This document shows positions 17,325-25,806 of a DNA stretch of 64,000 nucleotides, piece after piece. The position numbers and the translations under genes were made by a program. The number at the start of each line of letters is the position of its first letter. Within the stretch, counting starts at the first letter, position 1. The notes beneath the pieces are model-generated. The model worked only from the letters and a program-made list of their open reading frames with translations. It did no database searches and was not told the origin of the DNA. This stretch comes from an uncultured Pelagimonas sp. (GTDB lineage Bacteria > Pseudomonadota > Alphaproteobacteria > Rhodobacterales > Rhodobacteraceae): the NCBI GenBank assembly GCA_947497905.1, contig CANMIH010000010.1, positions 1-64,000 on the forward strand, given 5' to 3'.

Positions 17325-18124
17325 GCAGGCCACACGCGGTGGAAATGGTGGACGGGGCCGTGCCCGTGACCAATCTTGAGATCATCTGCGACGGCAATGG
17401 CACCTTGCAGATACTCATGGGCCTCTCGTACGGCCTCTGGCAGCGCCAGCCCTTTGGCCAGTCCTGCGGCAACAGAAGACGAGAGAGTACAGCCGGTGCC
17501 ATGGGTGTTTTTGGTGTTACGACGCGGGGCCGAGTATTCGCCCAGAATGTCATCTCCTGCGATCAGCAGATCGTGGCAGATCTCACCTTCGGCATGTCCG
17601 CCTTTCACCAAGACCGCCGACGCGCCCAGATCGCAGAGCGCCTTGCCCTGCGCGATCATTTCGTCGTGGTGAGACGAGACAGGTGCATCGAGCAAACAGG
17701 CGGCTTCGGGAAGATTGGGCGTGAGCAGCGTTGCGCGCGGCAACAAGACATCGCGTAGCGTTGCGACGGCCTCTTCCGCCAATAACGCATCGCCGGATTT
17801 GGCAATCATCACCGGATCTAACACCACCGGGCCTTTGTAGCCGGATAGCCCATCTGCGACGCAGGTGATAATCTCAGGCGTGGCCAACATACCGATTTTG
17901 ATGGCCCCAACATCCAGATCGCTGAGAACGGCGTCGATCTGGGCTGTGACCACATCCAGAGGCACGCCGTGAACGGCTGTCACGGCTTGAGTGTTCTGTG
18001 CGGTGATGGCGGTGATCACGCTGGCGCCGTAAACGCCAAGAGCAGACATCGCCTTCAGATCGGCCTGTATGCCCGCGCCACCGCCGCTGTCGGATCCTGC
18101 AATTGTCAGTGCGATTTTGGCCAC
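17321..18124 (-). CDS. thiD: HMP kinase / HMP-phosphate kinase ThiD
   Basis: This enzyme of 267 residues phosphorylates HMP to HMP-P and HMP-PP. It has the N-terminal IAGSDSGGGAGIQADLKA motif, LDPVMIAKSGDALL and the C-terminal anion hole NTHGTGCTLSSSVAAGLA. I prefer the GTG at 18124, because GAGGAG lies eight bases upstream. The ATG at 18154 would add ten residues and read through that ribosome site. It is the first gene of the thi operon and lies 65 bp downstream of the TPP riboswitch. Its ribosome site is the likely target of riboswitch control. Confidence 0.93.
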   Translation of the reverse strand: MAKIALTIAGSDSGGGAGIQADLKAMSALGVYGASVITAITAQNTQAVTAVHGVPLDVVTAQIDAVLSDLDVGAIKIGMLATPEIITCVADGLSGYKGPVVLDPVMIAKSGDALLAEEAVATLRDVLLPRATLLTPNLPEAACLLDAPVSSHHDEMIAQGKALCDLGASAVLVKGGHAEGEICHDLLIAGDDILGEYSAPRRNTKNTHGTGCTLSSSVAAGLAKGLALPEAVREAHEYLQGAIAVADDLKIGHGHGPVHHFHRVWPA

Positions 18125-18188
18125 GCAGATGCTCCTCAATAAACGAATGGGCATCTGACATAGAATCCGGGCCGCGTTGCGCGACTTG

Positions 18189-18277
18189 ACCGTTCCCTAC
18201 GCCGGTATTGCCCGGATCAGGTTCGATGGGTTAACGCGGGTCGCGTCTCTCAGCCTCCTACGAGGCACCCCAACGGT
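18189..18277 (-). promoter_or_regulatory. TPP riboswitch (THI element)
   Basis: Read on the minus strand, the sequence has the conserved blocks GGGGTGCC, GGCTGAGA, GAACCTGATC and AATACCGGCGTAGGGA, closed by a P1 stem ACCGTT/AACGGT. The aptamer folds just upstream of thiD, and TPP binding should lower expression of the whole eleven-gene operon. The aptamer-to-start distance is short and no obvious T-run terminator follows. Control of translation initiation at the GAGGAG of thiD is therefore the likelier mechanism. Confidence 0.95.
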
Positions 18278-18284
18278 TGCAGTT

Positions 18285-18313
18285 TGGATAGCGATCATGC
18301 CAAAGGGTGTCAA
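18285..18313 (-). promoter_or_regulatory. Promoter of the thi operon
   Basis: On the minus strand, a perfect -35 TTGACA (18313-18308) is separated by 17 bases from TATCCA (18290-18285). The predicted start point near 18278 coincides with the first base of the TPP aptamer, which supports the call. Confidence 0.65.
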
Positions 18314-18608
18314 ACAGTCAGGTGAATTGGACCGGTCGTCGCCTTTTATCTGGACATAAACGGGGCAATTCGAGCCGTGCCCGTTGACTTTGCGTTAGCA
18401 TTCCCTCAGGTGACCCTGACAAGATTGGCGCCCCTGTTGCATCGCGAAAATGCGATACCATCTGACCAACGTGAGGCCTTCGCGCGACAGCTGTGCGACC
18501 TTGGCCAAATCCGTTCTGGACTTGCAGGTGCAAACCCGCCAGAGAAACAGAGACTAGAAATTGAAACCTGCGCCACGCAGCCAGGCCAGGTGTCACAGGC
18601 AGAAGACG
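18314..18608. other. Upstream region of the FabMG-like gene
   Basis: Between the thi promoter and the next gene I see no supported coding sequence. It should contain the promoter of the gene at 18609, but no near-consensus boxes stand out. Confidence 0.4.
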
Positions 18609-19931
18609 ATGATGAAACACTCCATTCCCCTGACCACACTTCACGAGAACAGCCTTTACGGTGAGGGCGATGTCTTCGTCCTTTTTGGTGAGCTCTTCGG
18701 ACGCGGATATGTCACCGGTCTTTTGGACGCGGCGAAAGCGGCAGGTATGACCATCGTGGGTGTCACTGTTGGCCGCCGCGATGACACCGGCGCGTTGCGG
18801 GCTTTGACAGATGAAGAACTGGCGCAGGCCGAAGACAATCTCGGTGGGCGTATCATCAATGTTCCGCTGATGGCTGGTTTTGATATGGACGCGCCAGAGG
18901 GTGGCGAGACCCCGACCGCGATGCTTAGCGGCATGACGCTGGACAATTGGCAGGACTACAAACTCGACTGGGACAAAGTTGATCGCTGCCGCGAAATAGG
19001 CACCGCACGCATCACCCAGTCCATCACCGAGGCGATGGCGCAGCTTGAGGGCATGATCCCGGCTGGCCGCAACGTGATGTTTGCCCACACCATGGCAGGC
19101 GGCATTCCCAAAGCCAAAGCTTTCCTCGCCATTGCGAACCGCATCTACAAAGGCCGCGGCGCCCGTCACATGCCATCGCAGGCCCTGCTGGATAGCGATC
19201 TTGGCAAGTTGATCTTGCAGAACTTTGATGACGTCACCGCCCATAGCTTTGGTCACCTGATCGAGCTGAGCACTGCCCTGCGTGAGCGCATCGAGGGTGA
19301 AGGTGGTCAGGTGCGGTATTCGGCCTATGGCTATCACGGCACCCGCGTATTGATTGACGGCGAGTACCGCTGGCAGACCTACACCAGCTACACTCAGGGC
19401 TTTGCCAAAATGAACCTTGAGGCACATGCACAGGCGGCCTGGGACAAAGGCATCAAGGCAACCGTCTTCAACTGCCCGGAAATCCGCACCAATTCGTCGG
19501 ATGTGTTCGCCGGTATCGAATTGTCGCTGCTGCCCTTGCTGGAAGCGCTGCGCAAAGAAGGTGGTGGCGACTGGGTTGAAGGGATCTGGGATGAATGCCA
19601 GGGTCTGTTGAAAGACGGTGTTGAGCTTGAGGCTGTTGTTAAAACGGTTGGTGATTATCAGACCGACCCAGCAATGCAGCCATTCTACAACTTTGAAGCC
19701 TGGCCGATGGCCAACACTGCCGCTCAGGCAGAGCAGACCATTGGCACGTCGCAAGACATTGTCGCTCTGCACACGGACCGCAAACAACTGGTGAGCGATG
19801 TACTAAGCCACCACGTGGTAAGCGCGACAGGTCAGCTTATTTTTGGCACCGTATCTGATCCGGAAGGCCCGGTTCTGTGGCTGGATCACGATATGGTTGC
19901 CCGTCAGTTGATCGCAGACAACGCGTCGTAA
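18609..19931 (+). CDS. Enoyl-ACP reductase FabMG-like protein
   Basis: This 440-residue cytosolic protein resembles the FabMG family, a recently defined enoyl-ACP reductase type found in Rhodobacteraceae and unrelated in length to FabI. This is from memory of family annotation, so it is held loosely. An N-terminal nucleotide-binding-like stretch is visible (VFVLFGELFGRGYVTGLLDAAKAA, about residues 23-46). A later segment has YSAYGYHGTRVLI, with tyrosines that could be catalytic. A terminator follows. The gene stands alone, divergent from the thi operon. A start one codon downstream (18612) is equally possible, and the ribosome site is weak. Confidence 0.6.
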   Translation: MMKHSIPLTTLHENSLYGEGDVFVLFGELFGRGYVTGLLDAAKAAGMTIVGVTVGRRDDTGALRALTDEELAQAEDNLGGRIINVPLMAGFDMDAPEGGETPTAMLSGMTLDNWQDYKLDWDKVDRCREIGTARITQSITEAMAQLEGMIPAGRNVMFAHTMAGGIPKAKAFLAIANRIYKGRGARHMPSQALLDSDLGKLILQNFDDVTAHSFGHLIELSTALRERIEGEGGQVRYSAYGYHGTRVLIDGEYRWQTYTSYTQGFAKMNLEAHAQAAWDKGIKATVFNCPEIRTNSSDVFAGIELSLLPLLEALRKEGGGDWVEGIWDECQGLLKDGVELEAVVKTVGDYQTDPAMQPFYNFEAWPMANTAAQAEQTIGTSQDIVALHTDRKQLVSDVLSHHVVSATGQLIFGTVSDPEGPVLWLDHDMVARQLIADNAS

Positions 19932-19958
19932 ACTGCGAACTCTGAGTAACAAAAACAG

Positions 19959-19990
19959 GGGCGTCCCAAACGGGCGCCCTTTTTGTTTTT
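19959..19990 (+). terminator. Rho-independent terminator after the FabMG-like gene
   Basis: GGGCG-T-CCC, loop AAAC, GGG-CGCCC with one bulged T, followed by TTTTTGTTTTT. It lies 27 bp after the stop codon and is flanked by A-rich sequence that extends the stem. Confidence 0.9.
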
Positions 19991-20015
19991 GAGGTCTTAG
20001 GTCACCTAAGTTGGC

Positions 20016-20474
20016 TCAGGTGGTGGCGGGGAAGACAGAGGTTTCTTTGACCGTGCCATAGACAAAACTCGTGTCGATAGAGGCGATGCCGCCGATTGGG
20101 TGAATGCGGTTGCGGATGAAATCCTCATAGGCCTTAAGATCGGGCACCAGCACACGAAGCTGGTAATCCATCGCCCCCGTCATCACATGGCATTCCAGAA
20201 CTTCTTCCATACGCAGCACGCGATGCTCAAAAGTTTTCACATCCACTTCGTTGTGCCGCTCCAGGCGAATGCGGACAAAAACCGTGATGGCCAGACCATA
20301 GGCGGTGGGATCAACATTGGCGCTATATCCGGTGATCACGCCTTGGGTTTCCAGCTGACGCAGGCGTCTTAGACAGGGGGAGGGCGAGAGGTTCACGGCG
20401 TCCGCCAGATCCTGATTTGTCATGCGCCCATTTTGCTGCAAGGCCCGGATGATTTGTCTGTCTTTGCCGTCCAT
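20016..20474 (-). CDS. Lrp/AsnC-family regulator divergent from methionine gamma-lyase
   Basis: This 152-residue regulator has an N-terminal helix-turn-helix (RQIIRALQQNGRMTNQDLADAVNLSPSPCLRRLRQLE) and a C-terminal RAM ligand-binding domain (ECHVMTGAMDYQLRVLVPDLKAYEDFI). I chose the ATG at 20474, directly before the DNA-binding domain. It is transcribed divergently from megL, and an inverted repeat in the shared region at 20486-20504 is a likely binding site. It probably senses methionine or a related amino acid and controls megL and the AceE-like gene, which is inferred from position. Confidence 0.9.
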   Translation of the reverse strand: MDGKDRQIIRALQQNGRMTNQDLADAVNLSPSPCLRRLRQLETQGVITGYSANVDPTAYGLAITVFVRIRLERHNEVDVKTFEHRVLRMEEVLECHVMTGAMDYQLRVLVPDLKAYEDFIRNRIHPIGGIASIDTSFVYGTVKETSVFPATT

Positions 20475-20485
20475 TTCGCCCTCAT

Positions 20486-20504
20486 ATTGGCAGATTATGC
20501 CAAT
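20486..20504. promoter_or_regulatory. Inverted-repeat operator candidate for the Lrp regulator
   Basis: ATTGGCA-GATTA-TGCCAAT is a 19-bp inverted repeat, 11 bp upstream of the lrp-type start and 83 bp upstream of megL. A third ATTGGCA half-site occurs at 20526-20532. The spacing and symmetry suit a dimeric Lrp/AsnC protein. Confidence 0.6.
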
Positions 20505-20587
20505 TTCTAACGCCAGTGTGGCAGTATTGGCAATCCTATGCGCGTGACAGTGGGGCAAACTGGCTTCAACGATGTAAGGAGCCTTCC

Positions 20588-21787
20588 ATGAAAAATTCGA
20601 CCGGATTTGCCACCCGCGCCATTCACCATGCCTATGATCCGATGGAAAATGAGGGGGCGTTGACGCCACCGTTGCATCTGACGTCTACCTTTTCATTTGA
20701 AACCGCCGAGGCCGGTGGCGAAATGTTTGCGGGCGAGCGCGCTGGGCACATCTATAGCCGGATCTCAAACCCCACCTGTGATCTGTTAGAGCAGCGGATT
20801 GCGACCCTTGAAGGTGCTGAAGCGGGCCTTGCGCTGTCGTCGGGTATGGGCGCGATCACCTCGGTTTTGTGGACTCTTCTGTCACCGGGTGACGAGGTGA
20901 TTGTCGATAAAACTCTGTACGGCTGTACCTTTGCCTTCCTGCAGCACGGATTGGCAAAATGGGGGGTGACCATCACCCACGTCGATATGACGGTGCCGGA
21001 AAATCTGCGCGAGGCCATCTCGGACAAAACGCGCGTGGTGTATTTTGAAACACCGGCAAACCCCAATATGCGTCTCGTGGATATTGCCGCAACAGTAGAG
21101 ATTGCCAAATCTGTCGACGCAAAAGTGGTGGTCGATAACACCTACGCCACGCCCTACCTGAGCCGTCCAATTGAATTGGGCGCGGATATCGTGGTGCATT
21201 CGGCGACCAAGTATCTTGGCGGTCACGGCGACGTGGTGGCTGGATTGGTGGCGGGGTCTGCGGAACTGGTGGCCGAGATCCGTCTGGTTGGTATGAAAGA
21301 CATGACCGGGGCGGTCATGGCGCCTTTCAATGCGATGCTGATCCTGCGTGGATTGAAAACACTTGCGCTGCGTATGGACCGCCATTGTGCTTCGGCCAAG
21401 GTGGTGGCGGCATTCCTGGAAAATCATCCCGCAGTGCGGGCGGTGCATTTTCCGGGATTGGAGAGCTTTGCTCAGCACGAACTTGCGGAACGGCAGATGG
21501 ATCAGCCCGGCGCTATGATCGCCTTTGAAATCGAAGGCGGCATGTCAGCAGGCATCGGCTTTATGAACCGGTTGGACATGATCCAGCGTGCGGTGTCGCT
21601 GGGAGATGCGGAAACCTTGATCCAGCACCCGGCGTCGATGACCCATTCGACCTATACACCGGAAGAGCGCGCAGCCCATCACATCAGCGATGGTCTGATC
21701 CGCCTGTCGGTGGGGCTCGAAGAGATCGAAGACATTCTGGCCGATCTGGATGCGGCCCTACCGACCCAAGCCCAAAACGCCGCATAA
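20588..21787 (+). CDS. megL: Methionine gamma-lyase
   Basis: This 399-residue PLP enzyme splits L-methionine into methanethiol, ammonia and 2-oxobutyrate. The PLP lysine is K208 in HSATKYLGGHGDVVAG. The segment TLYGCTFAFLQHGL carries Y111 and C113, matching the cysteine that distinguishes MegL from cystathionine gamma-lyase. I chose the ATG at 20588, preceded by AAGGAG. The AceE-like gene follows 13 bp downstream and would use the 2-oxobutyrate. In marine roseobacters this reaction makes methanethiol, also formed by DMSP demethylation. Confidence 0.92.
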   Translation: MKNSTGFATRAIHHAYDPMENEGALTPPLHLTSTFSFETAEAGGEMFAGERAGHIYSRISNPTCDLLEQRIATLEGAEAGLALSSGMGAITSVLWTLLSPGDEVIVDKTLYGCTFAFLQHGLAKWGVTITHVDMTVPENLREAISDKTRVVYFETPANPNMRLVDIAATVEIAKSVDAKVVVDNTYATPYLSRPIELGADIVVHSATKYLGGHGDVVAGLVAGSAELVAEIRLVGMKDMTGAVMAPFNAMLILRGLKTLALRMDRHCASAKVVAAFLENHPAVRAVHFPGLESFAQHELAERQMDQPGAMIAFEIEGGMSAGIGFMNRLDMIQRAVSLGDAETLIQHPASMTHSTYTPEERAAHHISDGLIRLSVGLEEIEDILADLDAALPTQAQNAA

Positions 21788-21800
21788 TCAGGAGGTTGCC

Positions 21801-24182
21801 ATGTCCTTGTCCACCCAACATCTGAAAACCGTGGAACAACGGCTGCTGTGGCTGTCACATTGGATGATCCATCATGCCAACCACGTGCGGCCCAAAACGG
21901 ATGGGATCAAGGTGGGCGGGCATCAGGCTTCATCGGCGTCGATGGTGTCGATCATGACGGCGCTCTATTTTTCGGCACTGAGACCCGAAGATCGTGTCGC
22001 GGTGAAACCGCATGCCTCGCCAATTTTCCACGCGATCCAATATTTGATGGGCAACCAGACGCGTGAGAAGATGGAGAACTTTCGCGGCTATGGCGGGGTG
22101 CAAAGCTATCCCAGCCGGACCAAAGACATCGATGATGTCGATTTTTCAACCGGATCGGTTGGTCTTGGCGTGGCCATCACCTCGTTTGCGTCGATCATCC
22201 AGGATTATATCCAAGCGAAAACTTGGGGCGCAGGTGCGCCGATGGGTCGGATGGTGGCGCTTGTAGGTGATGCCGAGTTGGACGAAGGCAATATCTACGA
22301 AGCCCTGCAGGAGGGATGGAAAAACGACCTGCGCAACACCTGGTGGATCATTGACTACAATCGCCAGTCTCTGGACGGAATTGTGCGTGAAGGTCTGTTT
22401 GCCCGACTTGAAAAGATCTTTGATGCCTTTGGGTGGGATGTGGTGCGGATCAAGCATGGCGTGCTTCAACGCGCGGCCTTTCAGGAACCCGGTGGCGACC
22501 GACTGCGGGAGTGGATCGATGGGTGCCCCAATCAAGAGTATTCGGCGCTGACCTTTATGGGGGGCGCGGTCTGGCGCAAACGGCTGATGGATGATCTGGG
22601 TGATCAGGGGGATGTGACGGCCCTTATCGAGCGGCGCAGCGATGCGGAGCTGGCCGCCCTGATGGAAAACCTCGGCGGCAACTGCGTTGAGACCATGGCC
22701 GAGACCTTTGACGCAATCTCGCATGACCGCCCAACCTGTTTTCTGGCCTATACCATCAAAGGCTGGGGGACGCCCATTGCGGGACATAAAGACAATCATG
22801 GGGGCCTGATGAATGCCACACAGTTCAATCAGTGGCAGACCCACATGGGTGTCGAAGCCGGGCGAGAATGGGAGCCAATGGCCGGGGTGAATGATCCTCA
22901 GGCGCTGCGGGATTTCCTGTCTCAGGTCGCGTTCTTTGCGCAGGGCCCGCGCCGATTTACCGATGAAAAACTGGTGGTTCCACCCGTAGAGATCGATACC
23001 TCGCGCGAAGTGTCAACGCAGATGGCCTTTGGCAAAATTCTGGATGACCTGTCCAAGGGGGACAGTGCGCTTGCGGATCGGATCGTGACAACCTCACCTG
23101 ATGTGACCGGAACCACCAATCTGGGACCATGGGTCAATCGGCGCAAATTGTTTGCACGCACCGCGCAGGCGGACGCTTTCATCGAACACCGCATTCCCTC
23201 AACCGCGAAATGGGAGTTTACCCCTAAGGGGCAGCACATCGAACTTGGCATTGCTGAGATGAATTTGATGCTCCTGCTTGGGGCGGCCGGGTTGTCACAT
23301 GCGCTGTTTGGCAAACGTCTGATCCCGATCGGAACCGTTTATGATCCCTTTGTGGCACGGGGTTTGGATGCCCTGAACTATGCCTGTTATCAGGATGCGC
23401 GCTTTATGTTGGTAGGCACCCCCTCGGGTGTAACGCTGGCCCCGGAAGGGGGCGCGCATCAGTCCATTGGAACGCCCTTGATCGGGATGAGCCAGGACGG
23501 GCTGGCGGCGTTTGAACCTGCTTTTGCCGATGAACTGGCGGTGATCATGGAATGGGCCTTTGATTATCTTCAGCGTGACGGCGAAGGCGATCCGGATGAA
23601 CGCACCTGGCTTCGTGATGAAACAGGCGGCTCCGTGTATCTCAGGCTCACCACAAATCCGATTGAGCAACCGGGCAAGCGGGTCGATCAGGATTTCCGGC
23701 AGGGCGCAATCGACGGAGGCTATTGGCTGCGCAAGCCAGGGCCAAATTGCGATGTTGTGATCGCCTACCAGGGCGCTGTTGCGCCTGAGGCAATCAAAGC
23801 CGCTGGGATCATTGGCGAAACCCGCCGTGACGTGGGGGTGCTGGCGGTGACTTCGGCGGATCGGCTGAATGCGGGGTGGACGGCAGCGCAGCGGGCGCGG
23901 TCACGTGGGGTACATGGCGCGCAGGCCCATGTCGAAACCTTGCTGAGGGATCTCCCCGCGCATTGTAAAGTGATCACCGTAATTGATGGTCATCCCGCAA
24001 CGCTGTCATGGCTCGGCGGTGTGATGGGGCATCAGACCATCCCGCTTGGCGTCGAACATTTTGGTCAGACTGGAACCATTGGCGATCTCTATCGCCATCA
24101 CGGGCTGGATGCGGCCGCCATTGTGGACAAGGTGAATGGCCTGACCATCGGGCGTCAGGCAGGGCATCGCGTAATGGTCTAG
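21801..24182 (+). CDS. AceE/transketolase-like 2-oxoacid dehydrogenase E1 component
   Basis: This 793-residue thiamin-diphosphate enzyme resembles the homodimeric pyruvate dehydrogenase E1 (AceE, about 890 residues) but is shorter. The ThDP motif reads GDAELDEGNIYEAL, then IIDYNRQSLDG. A transketolase-type pyrimidine domain follows near the middle (KGQHIELGIAEMNLML). A strong AGGAGG site precedes the ATG at 21801. It is in one operon with megL, so 2-oxobutyrate is the likely substrate and propionyl-CoA the product if a lipoyl E2 is recruited. No E2 or E3 gene is in the window. It ends three bases before the convergent marR-type gene. Confidence 0.82.
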   Translation: MSLSTQHLKTVEQRLLWLSHWMIHHANHVRPKTDGIKVGGHQASSASMVSIMTALYFSALRPEDRVAVKPHASPIFHAIQYLMGNQTREKMENFRGYGGVQSYPSRTKDIDDVDFSTGSVGLGVAITSFASIIQDYIQAKTWGAGAPMGRMVALVGDAELDEGNIYEALQEGWKNDLRNTWWIIDYNRQSLDGIVREGLFARLEKIFDAFGWDVVRIKHGVLQRAAFQEPGGDRLREWIDGCPNQEYSALTFMGGAVWRKRLMDDLGDQGDVTALIERRSDAELAALMENLGGNCVETMAETFDAISHDRPTCFLAYTIKGWGTPIAGHKDNHGGLMNATQFNQWQTHMGVEAGREWEPMAGVNDPQALRDFLSQVAFFAQGPRRFTDEKLVVPPVEIDTSREVSTQMAFGKILDDLSKGDSALADRIVTTSPDVTGTTNLGPWVNRRKLFARTAQADAFIEHRIPSTAKWEFTPKGQHIELGIAEMNLMLLLGAAGLSHALFGKRLIPIGTVYDPFVARGLDALNYACYQDARFMLVGTPSGVTLAPEGGAHQSIGTPLIGMSQDGLAAFEPAFADELAVIMEWAFDYLQRDGEGDPDERTWLRDETGGSVYLRLTTNPIEQPGKRVDQDFRQGAIDGGYWLRKPGPNCDVVIAYQGAVAPEAIKAAGIIGETRRDVGVLAVTSADRLNAGWTAAQRARSRGVHGAQAHVETLLRDLPAHCKVITVIDGHPATLSWLGGVMGHQTIPLGVEHFGQTGTIGDLYRHHGLDAAAIVDKVNGLTIGRQAGHRVMV

Positions 24183-24185
24183 TCT

Positions 24186-24665
24186 CTATTTCCCGCGAGG
24201 GACGGCTGAGCTCCAGTCTGCGACAGTGCCAACTCCGATACGTTTGAGAAGATCAATCAGCTGTCCGACATTATTGTCGGACAGATCCGTCAGATAAGGC
24301 CGGGTGGCGGAGTGGATCACATCCGGTGCGCGGCGGCAGGCCTCATATCCCAGCTCTGTGGCTTTGACACTGTGCCCGCGCCCGTCGCTGCTATTGGGCT
24401 GACGGGAGACAAACCCATCTTTCTCCAGCCGAGAGATGATGCGAGACGCGGTTGTGCGTTCCAGACCCACAAACTTGGCAATCTGACTGGGGGACTCAAT
24501 GCCCTCAAACCGGATGCAGGCCAGCACGGTCCACGACAGGCGCGTCAAACCCAGATCGACCAATGCGCCATCCACAGCCGTCTGCATGATCAAGGCCGCG
24601 CGGCTGAGACAGTACCCAAGATTGTCCTGAGCCCTATAGGTTGTGAGGTCTTGCGTTTCAGACAC
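24186..24665 (-). CDS. MarR-family regulator of the dehalogenase locus
   Basis: This 159-residue winged-helix regulator has the MarR core (LTRLSWTVLACIRFEGIESPSQIAKFVGLERTTASRIISRLEKDGFVSRQPNSSDGRGHSVKATELG, split by the wing). I chose the GTG at 24665, preceded by GGGAG seven bases upstream; an ATG at 24698 would add eleven residues. It is divergent from the TRAP-dehalogenase operon. MarR proteins often sense aromatic acids, so it probably releases DNA on binding a halogenated aromatic substrate. A palindrome at 24777-24789 is a candidate site. A perfect 10-bp inverted repeat lies inside its coding region. Confidence 0.87.
   Translation of the reverse strand: MSETQDLTTYRAQDNLGYCLSRAALIMQTAVDGALVDLGLTRLSWTVLACIRFEGIESPSQIAKFVGLERTTASRIISRLEKDGFVSRQPNSSDGRGHSVKATELGYEACRRAPDVIHSATRPYLTDLSDNNVGQLIDLLKRIGVGTVADWSSAVPRGK
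24261..24284. repeat. Perfect inverted repeat inside the marR-type gene
   Basis: CTGTCCGACA, four bases TTAT, then TGTCGGACAG form a perfect ten-pair hairpin within codons for SDNNVGQL. It lies about 75 bp before the gene's stop. It could be chance, a transcription attenuator or a protein-binding site. Confidence 0.4.
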
Positions 24666-24776
24666 TTTGGTCTCCCGGAGCGTGCAGCGTGAACGCAAAC
24701 TCTCTCACTCCAGTACAAAAACTGCAAGAATCTGCTTGAAAAGAATGGTCGGCTGTGGAGTAGTGAGGAAATATAC

Positions 24777-24789
24777 GTGCAAAATGCAC
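24777..24789. promoter_or_regulatory. Candidate MarR operator upstream of dctP
   Basis: GTGCA-AAA-TGCAC is a short palindrome in the 165-bp divergent region, 41 bp before the dctP start. The position suits a repressor site over the TRAP-dehalogenase promoter. Only the symmetry and place support it. Confidence 0.4.
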
Positions 24790-24830
24790 ATAAATGACCG
24801 GGCGTACCGGAAGCACCTTGGGAGGGGTCT

Positions 24831-25742
24831 ATGAAATTTTTGGCGATGAGCGCGCTTGTGGGCGCGACACTATTGGGGGCTGCGGCTCAGGCAGGTGAAT
24901 TGAAGCTGGCGCATTTCATGCCGCCCACCCACCCGATGGACAAACATGTGATGGGTCCGATGGCCGAGGCGTATAACGCCGCCACCGGTGGATCGTCCGA
25001 GATCAAGATTTATCCCGCCGGCGAATTGGGCCCGGGGCCCAAGGCACAGTACAAACGCGTCGCAACCGGTGTGGCTGAGCTTGGCTTTGTCCTGCCAGAT
25101 TTCACACCAGACCTGTTTCCGGTTCTGACCAGCTATGAAATGCCGGGCCGTTTTGCAGATGGGATCGATGCCACCAAAGCCATGTGGGAAGGCACCGAGG
25201 CCATCGAGGCCGAAGTCGACCGTGCGGTGCCGCTGGCCTATTGGGCAAACAATGCCACCATTCTGATCACCCGCGATAAACCCGTTCGCAGCCCGGAAGA
25301 GCTCGCAGGTTTGAAAATCCGCGTGGCCGGAGACAACATGGCGCAGGTCATCACCGCATGGGGTGGTGTTCCGGTGAACATGTCACCCACCGAGGCCTAT
25401 CAGGCGCTGAGCACCGGTGTTGTGGACGGCATCTATATCGGCCCCTCCGCGTTTTCCTCGTACAAGCTCTACGAAGTGGCCAAATACGCAACGGTCAACA
25501 TTCCGGGTTCGGTCTATAGCTTCCTGATCGCGATGAACAAAGACAGCTATGGTGCGCTCAGCGATGCCGAGCGTGAGGCGCTGCATGCGGTGTCCGGTGA
25601 GAAGCTGAGCCTGCAGGCCGCCGAAGCCTTTGCCGCCGTTGGTCAAAAAGCGCTGGATACCGCCGCAGAGAATGGCGTGGAAATGATCACGCTCACTGAT
25701 GCCGAAATCGGTGTCTTCTCAGATCTCTCGCCGTTTAAGTGA
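24831..25742 (+). CDS. dctP: TRAP transporter substrate-binding protein (DctP type)
   Basis: This 303-residue periplasmic protein has a signal peptide (MKFLAMSALVGATLLGAAAQA, cut before GEL). The DctP fold shows in LAHFMPPTHPMDKHVMGPMAEAY and the conserved arginine stretch LAGLKIRVAGDNMAQVI, where the arginine typically binds a carboxylate. GGGAGG precedes the ATG. It heads a dctP-dctQ-dctM-rdhA operon, so its substrate is probably a carboxylated organohalide such as a halogenated hydroxybenzoate. That is inferred. A stem-loop follows the stop codon. Confidence 0.9.
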   Translation: MKFLAMSALVGATLLGAAAQAGELKLAHFMPPTHPMDKHVMGPMAEAYNAATGGSSEIKIYPAGELGPGPKAQYKRVATGVAELGFVLPDFTPDLFPVLTSYEMPGRFADGIDATKAMWEGTEAIEAEVDRAVPLAYWANNATILITRDKPVRSPEELAGLKIRVAGDNMAQVITAWGGVPVNMSPTEAYQALSTGVVDGIYIGPSAFSSYKLYEVAKYATVNIPGSVYSFLIAMNKDSYGALSDAEREALHAVSGEKLSLQAAEAFAAVGQKALDTAAENGVEMITLTDAEIGVFSDLSPFK

Positions 25743-25763
25743 TCTGACAGAACAAGCCAAGGT

Positions 25764-25787
25764 GGCGCGCCGTCTGGATGGCGCGCC
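25764..25787 (+). other. Intercistronic stem-loop after dctP
   Basis: Two copies of GGCGCGCC, eight bases apart, form an eight-pair stem in the 64-bp dctP-dctQ gap. It lacks a T-run, so it more likely stabilises the dctP message or reduces read-through than fully terminates. Confidence 0.6.
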
Positions 25788-25806
25788 CGGTAGCTAGGAT
25801 ACCATC

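Noticed and set aside
18318-19787. 489-codon open frame on the minus strand opposite the FabMG-like gene
   Set aside because: Antisense shadow with no ribosome site or family features, and the plus-strand gene has a terminator and coherent sequence.
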